Shown here in pieces: positions 62,950 through 64,000 of a DNA stretch of 64,000 nt (positions within the stretch are counted from its first letter, which is position 1; each line of letters starts with the position of its first letter). Under the pieces are notes generated by a model. The model saw nothing but the letters and a program-made list of their open reading frames with translations. It did not search any database and was not told the DNA's origin. Source of the stretch: an uncultured Dokdonia sp. Lineage in GTDB: Bacteria > Bacteroidota > Bacteroidia > Flavobacteriales > Flavobacteriaceae. Position numbers and translations under genes: made by a program. The stretch spans positions 124,001-188,000 of the forward strand of contig NZ_CANLOB010000002.1 of NCBI RefSeq assembly GCF_947492815.1. Reading direction: 5' to 3'.

Positions 62950-64000
62950 TTATAGTTTTTCAGAAAGTGATACGGTGGTGTTTTTTGCTGCTTTTGGAGA
63001 AATAGAGGTTAGATATTCAGAACTTTTGGCTTGTTTGTTTTCTACAAAAGGTCTAATTTGAAATAGCCATAATTTATCATTTTTAAAACCAAATTCTACA
63101 TCATATGCTTGCGTATCTTCTGTAGATTCTGAGGTTAATGTAGCTCTAATTTTTGAGGCTAAAACCCTTATGTCTTCTATATTACGTTCATTTAAAATAG
63201 GTGCTTCAAAAGTAGTATGATGTCCAGAAGTACCTCCAGAAGCCGGAAGCCTTATATAATCAGGTTGTCTTGCTGGTGCCAATAGGGAGTGTGTGGTTGG
63301 GGTAATGAGTCTTGTTTCAGCAGATTGCCCGTCTACAGCACCTCCAGCACCTCTGCTAAAAGCAACTGTAAGATCATTGTCATCACCAGCGTTGATTCCT
63401 TTTGTAATCATTACTCCAGAATAATCAACATCTACACTGGGAATGATTAAAATAGACGGAAATACATTTTCAGGATTTGATAAATATTTCTGTCTCCATT
63501 TAAAGCTACGCTCGGTATAAGCAGATGCCCAAACACGTTTAATTCCTTTAATAATTTCATCTTCTTTTTTTATGTTAAATAATGTCAAGTTAAGACCAGC
63601 TCCTGTAAATTCCTTTAGGTCTTCCATATTTGTGTCACTGCGTAAGAAAACGGGTACCTGACCTATTTCATTTTTAAAAGCAGATTTAAAGTTGCTCTTT
63701 AAATCATTGGTAAAACTGTTTTTTAATGGCATTTCAATAATAGCTTTATTCAAAATGCTAAGTGCCTTCAATTGATACTCTTCTATAATTTCTTCAGAGA
63801 TGTTATCTTTTCTCATGGAGTCCGCTTTCGCGAAAGCGCTATTAAGATATTCCCAATAGGTTTTATCTTGTCTTGGCATAGATTGTTCCATGTGATTTCT
63901 AAAGATACCAAATGGAATAATAATTCCTTCAACCACTTGTTCTGGAAATAAGCGCTTTAGTTCACCAAGGTTTGCCGCTTTCGGACCACATAATTTACCA
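62950..64000 (-). CDS. PEP/pyruvate-binding domain protein (5' end outside window)
   Basis: The frame is open to the window end, and the codons there read GKLCGPKAANLGELKRLFPEQVVEGIIIPFGIF, the typical opening of PEP-synthase/PPDK N-terminal (ATP-grasp) domains; the GTG at 63936 is thus internal. Further signatures are VFLRSDTNMEDLKEFTGAGLN (with the conserved R-S-D/S), VWASAYTERSFKWRQ, MITKGINAG, LTVAFSRGAGGAVDGQSAE and DVEFGFKNDKLWLFQIRPF. There is no PEP-utilising mobile (His) domain in the visible part. Residues near the visible start (SAFAKADS) carry a repeat copy. It is followed by the second serine hydrolase. Confidence 0.85.
   Translation of the reverse strand, partial: GKLCGPKAANLGELKRLFPEQVVEGIIIPFGIFRNHMEQSMPRQDKTYWEYLNSAFAKADSMRKDNISEEIIEEYQLKALSILNKAIIEMPLKNSFTNDLKSNFKSAFKNEIGQVPVFLRSDTNMEDLKEFTGAGLNLTLFNIKKEDEIIKGIKRVWASAYTERSFKWRQKYLSNPENVFPSILIIPSVDVDYSGVMITKGINAGDDNDLTVAFSRGAGGAVDGQSAETRLITPTTHSLLAPARQPDYIRLPASGGTSGHHTTFEAPILNERNIEDIRVLASKIRATLTSESTEDTQAYDVEFGFKNDKLWLFQIRPFVENKQAKSSEYLTSISPKAAKNTTVSLSEKL
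63823..63838. repeat. Palindromic repeat copy, in coding sequence (AFAKA frame)
   Basis: CGCTTTCGCGAAAGCG in the PEP/pyruvate-binding-domain gene is read Ala-Phe-Ala-Lys-Ala. Confidence 0.95.

Noticed and set aside
1..64000. CRISPR array
   Set aside because: The dispersed palindrome is repeated, but copies are irregularly spaced by kilobases; no regular repeat-spacer pattern or cas genes are present.
1..64000. tRNA or rRNA genes
   Set aside because: I found no cloverleaf with CCA end and no rRNA-like stretch. The rRNA-associated four-helix-bundle gene at 54718 is not within rRNA.

Overview
The window looks like chromosomal DNA of a marine member of the Flavobacteriaceae (Bacteroidota). Four things point there: low GC content, several secreted proteins ending in a type IX secretion (T9SS) sorting domain, promoters of the Bacteroidota TTG / TAnnTTTG type, and many 'C-then-acidic' lipoprotein signals. 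The gene content (SUF operon on one transcript, sdhCAB, HflX, DUF3078 and DUF2480 proteins, MbnP/MbnH-like pair) is typical of the Dokdonia/Croceibacter part of the family, but I cannot fix the genus from sequence alone.

Layout. 1-8 kb: end of a T9SS-sorted protein, an endonuclease/exonuclease/phosphatase protein, hflX, a membrane protein and two DUF3078 outer-envelope paralogues. 8-17.4 kb: a twelve-gene minus-strand SUF iron-sulfur assembly operon (SufA-like, SufB, an inserted metallo-hydrolase and a small lipoprotein, SufC, SufD, SufS, a GNAT enzyme, a META lipoprotein, SufE, SufT-like, DUF2480). 17.5-24.2 kb: a T9SS protein, a large membrane-anchored alpha/beta hydrolase with a 17-Glu microsatellite, a TonB receptor and a TauE/SafE permease. 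24.3-30.3 kb: a five-gene surface operon with MbnH-like di-haem oxidase, MbnP-like protein, a predicted seven-bladed propeller lipoprotein and two 'choice-of-anchor B' proteins. 30.5-40.6 kb: thiL, an alpha/beta hydrolase, brnQ, an ACT-like protein divergent from an aspartate kinase, a second di-haem peroxidase, DUF1330, aminopeptidase P and a Crp-type regulator. 40.8-51.7 kb: a secreted unknown, a BNR/VPS10-type protein followed by a tiny double-glycine-leader peptide, two AraC regulators, a collagen-like lipoprotein, a frameshifted CDF transporter and a serine hydrolase. 52-57 kb: sdhC-sdhA-(broken four-helix-bundle gene)-sdhB and an IS30 element. 57.4-64 kb: two class-A-like serine hydrolases, an ATP/ADP-translocase-like protein with HEAT repeats, and a PEP/pyruvate-binding-domain protein cut by the window end.

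The most striking signal is not a gene. A palindrome with core TTTCGCGAAA, often extended outward to ACGC...GCGT or TATACGC...GCGTATA, occurs 18 times, plus four times as a composite carrying a foreign insert, about one per 3 kb. Twelve clean copies lie inside genes; nine of these are read in the frame giving Ala-Phe-Ala-Lys-Ala (or -Gly). The four composites carry one of two insert types at two fixed positions, and both inserts that fall inside genes are multiples of three. Other candidates for new biology are the double-glycine peptide at 45168-45329, a possible programmed -1 frameshift in the CDF transporter, and the MbnP/MbnH surface operon.
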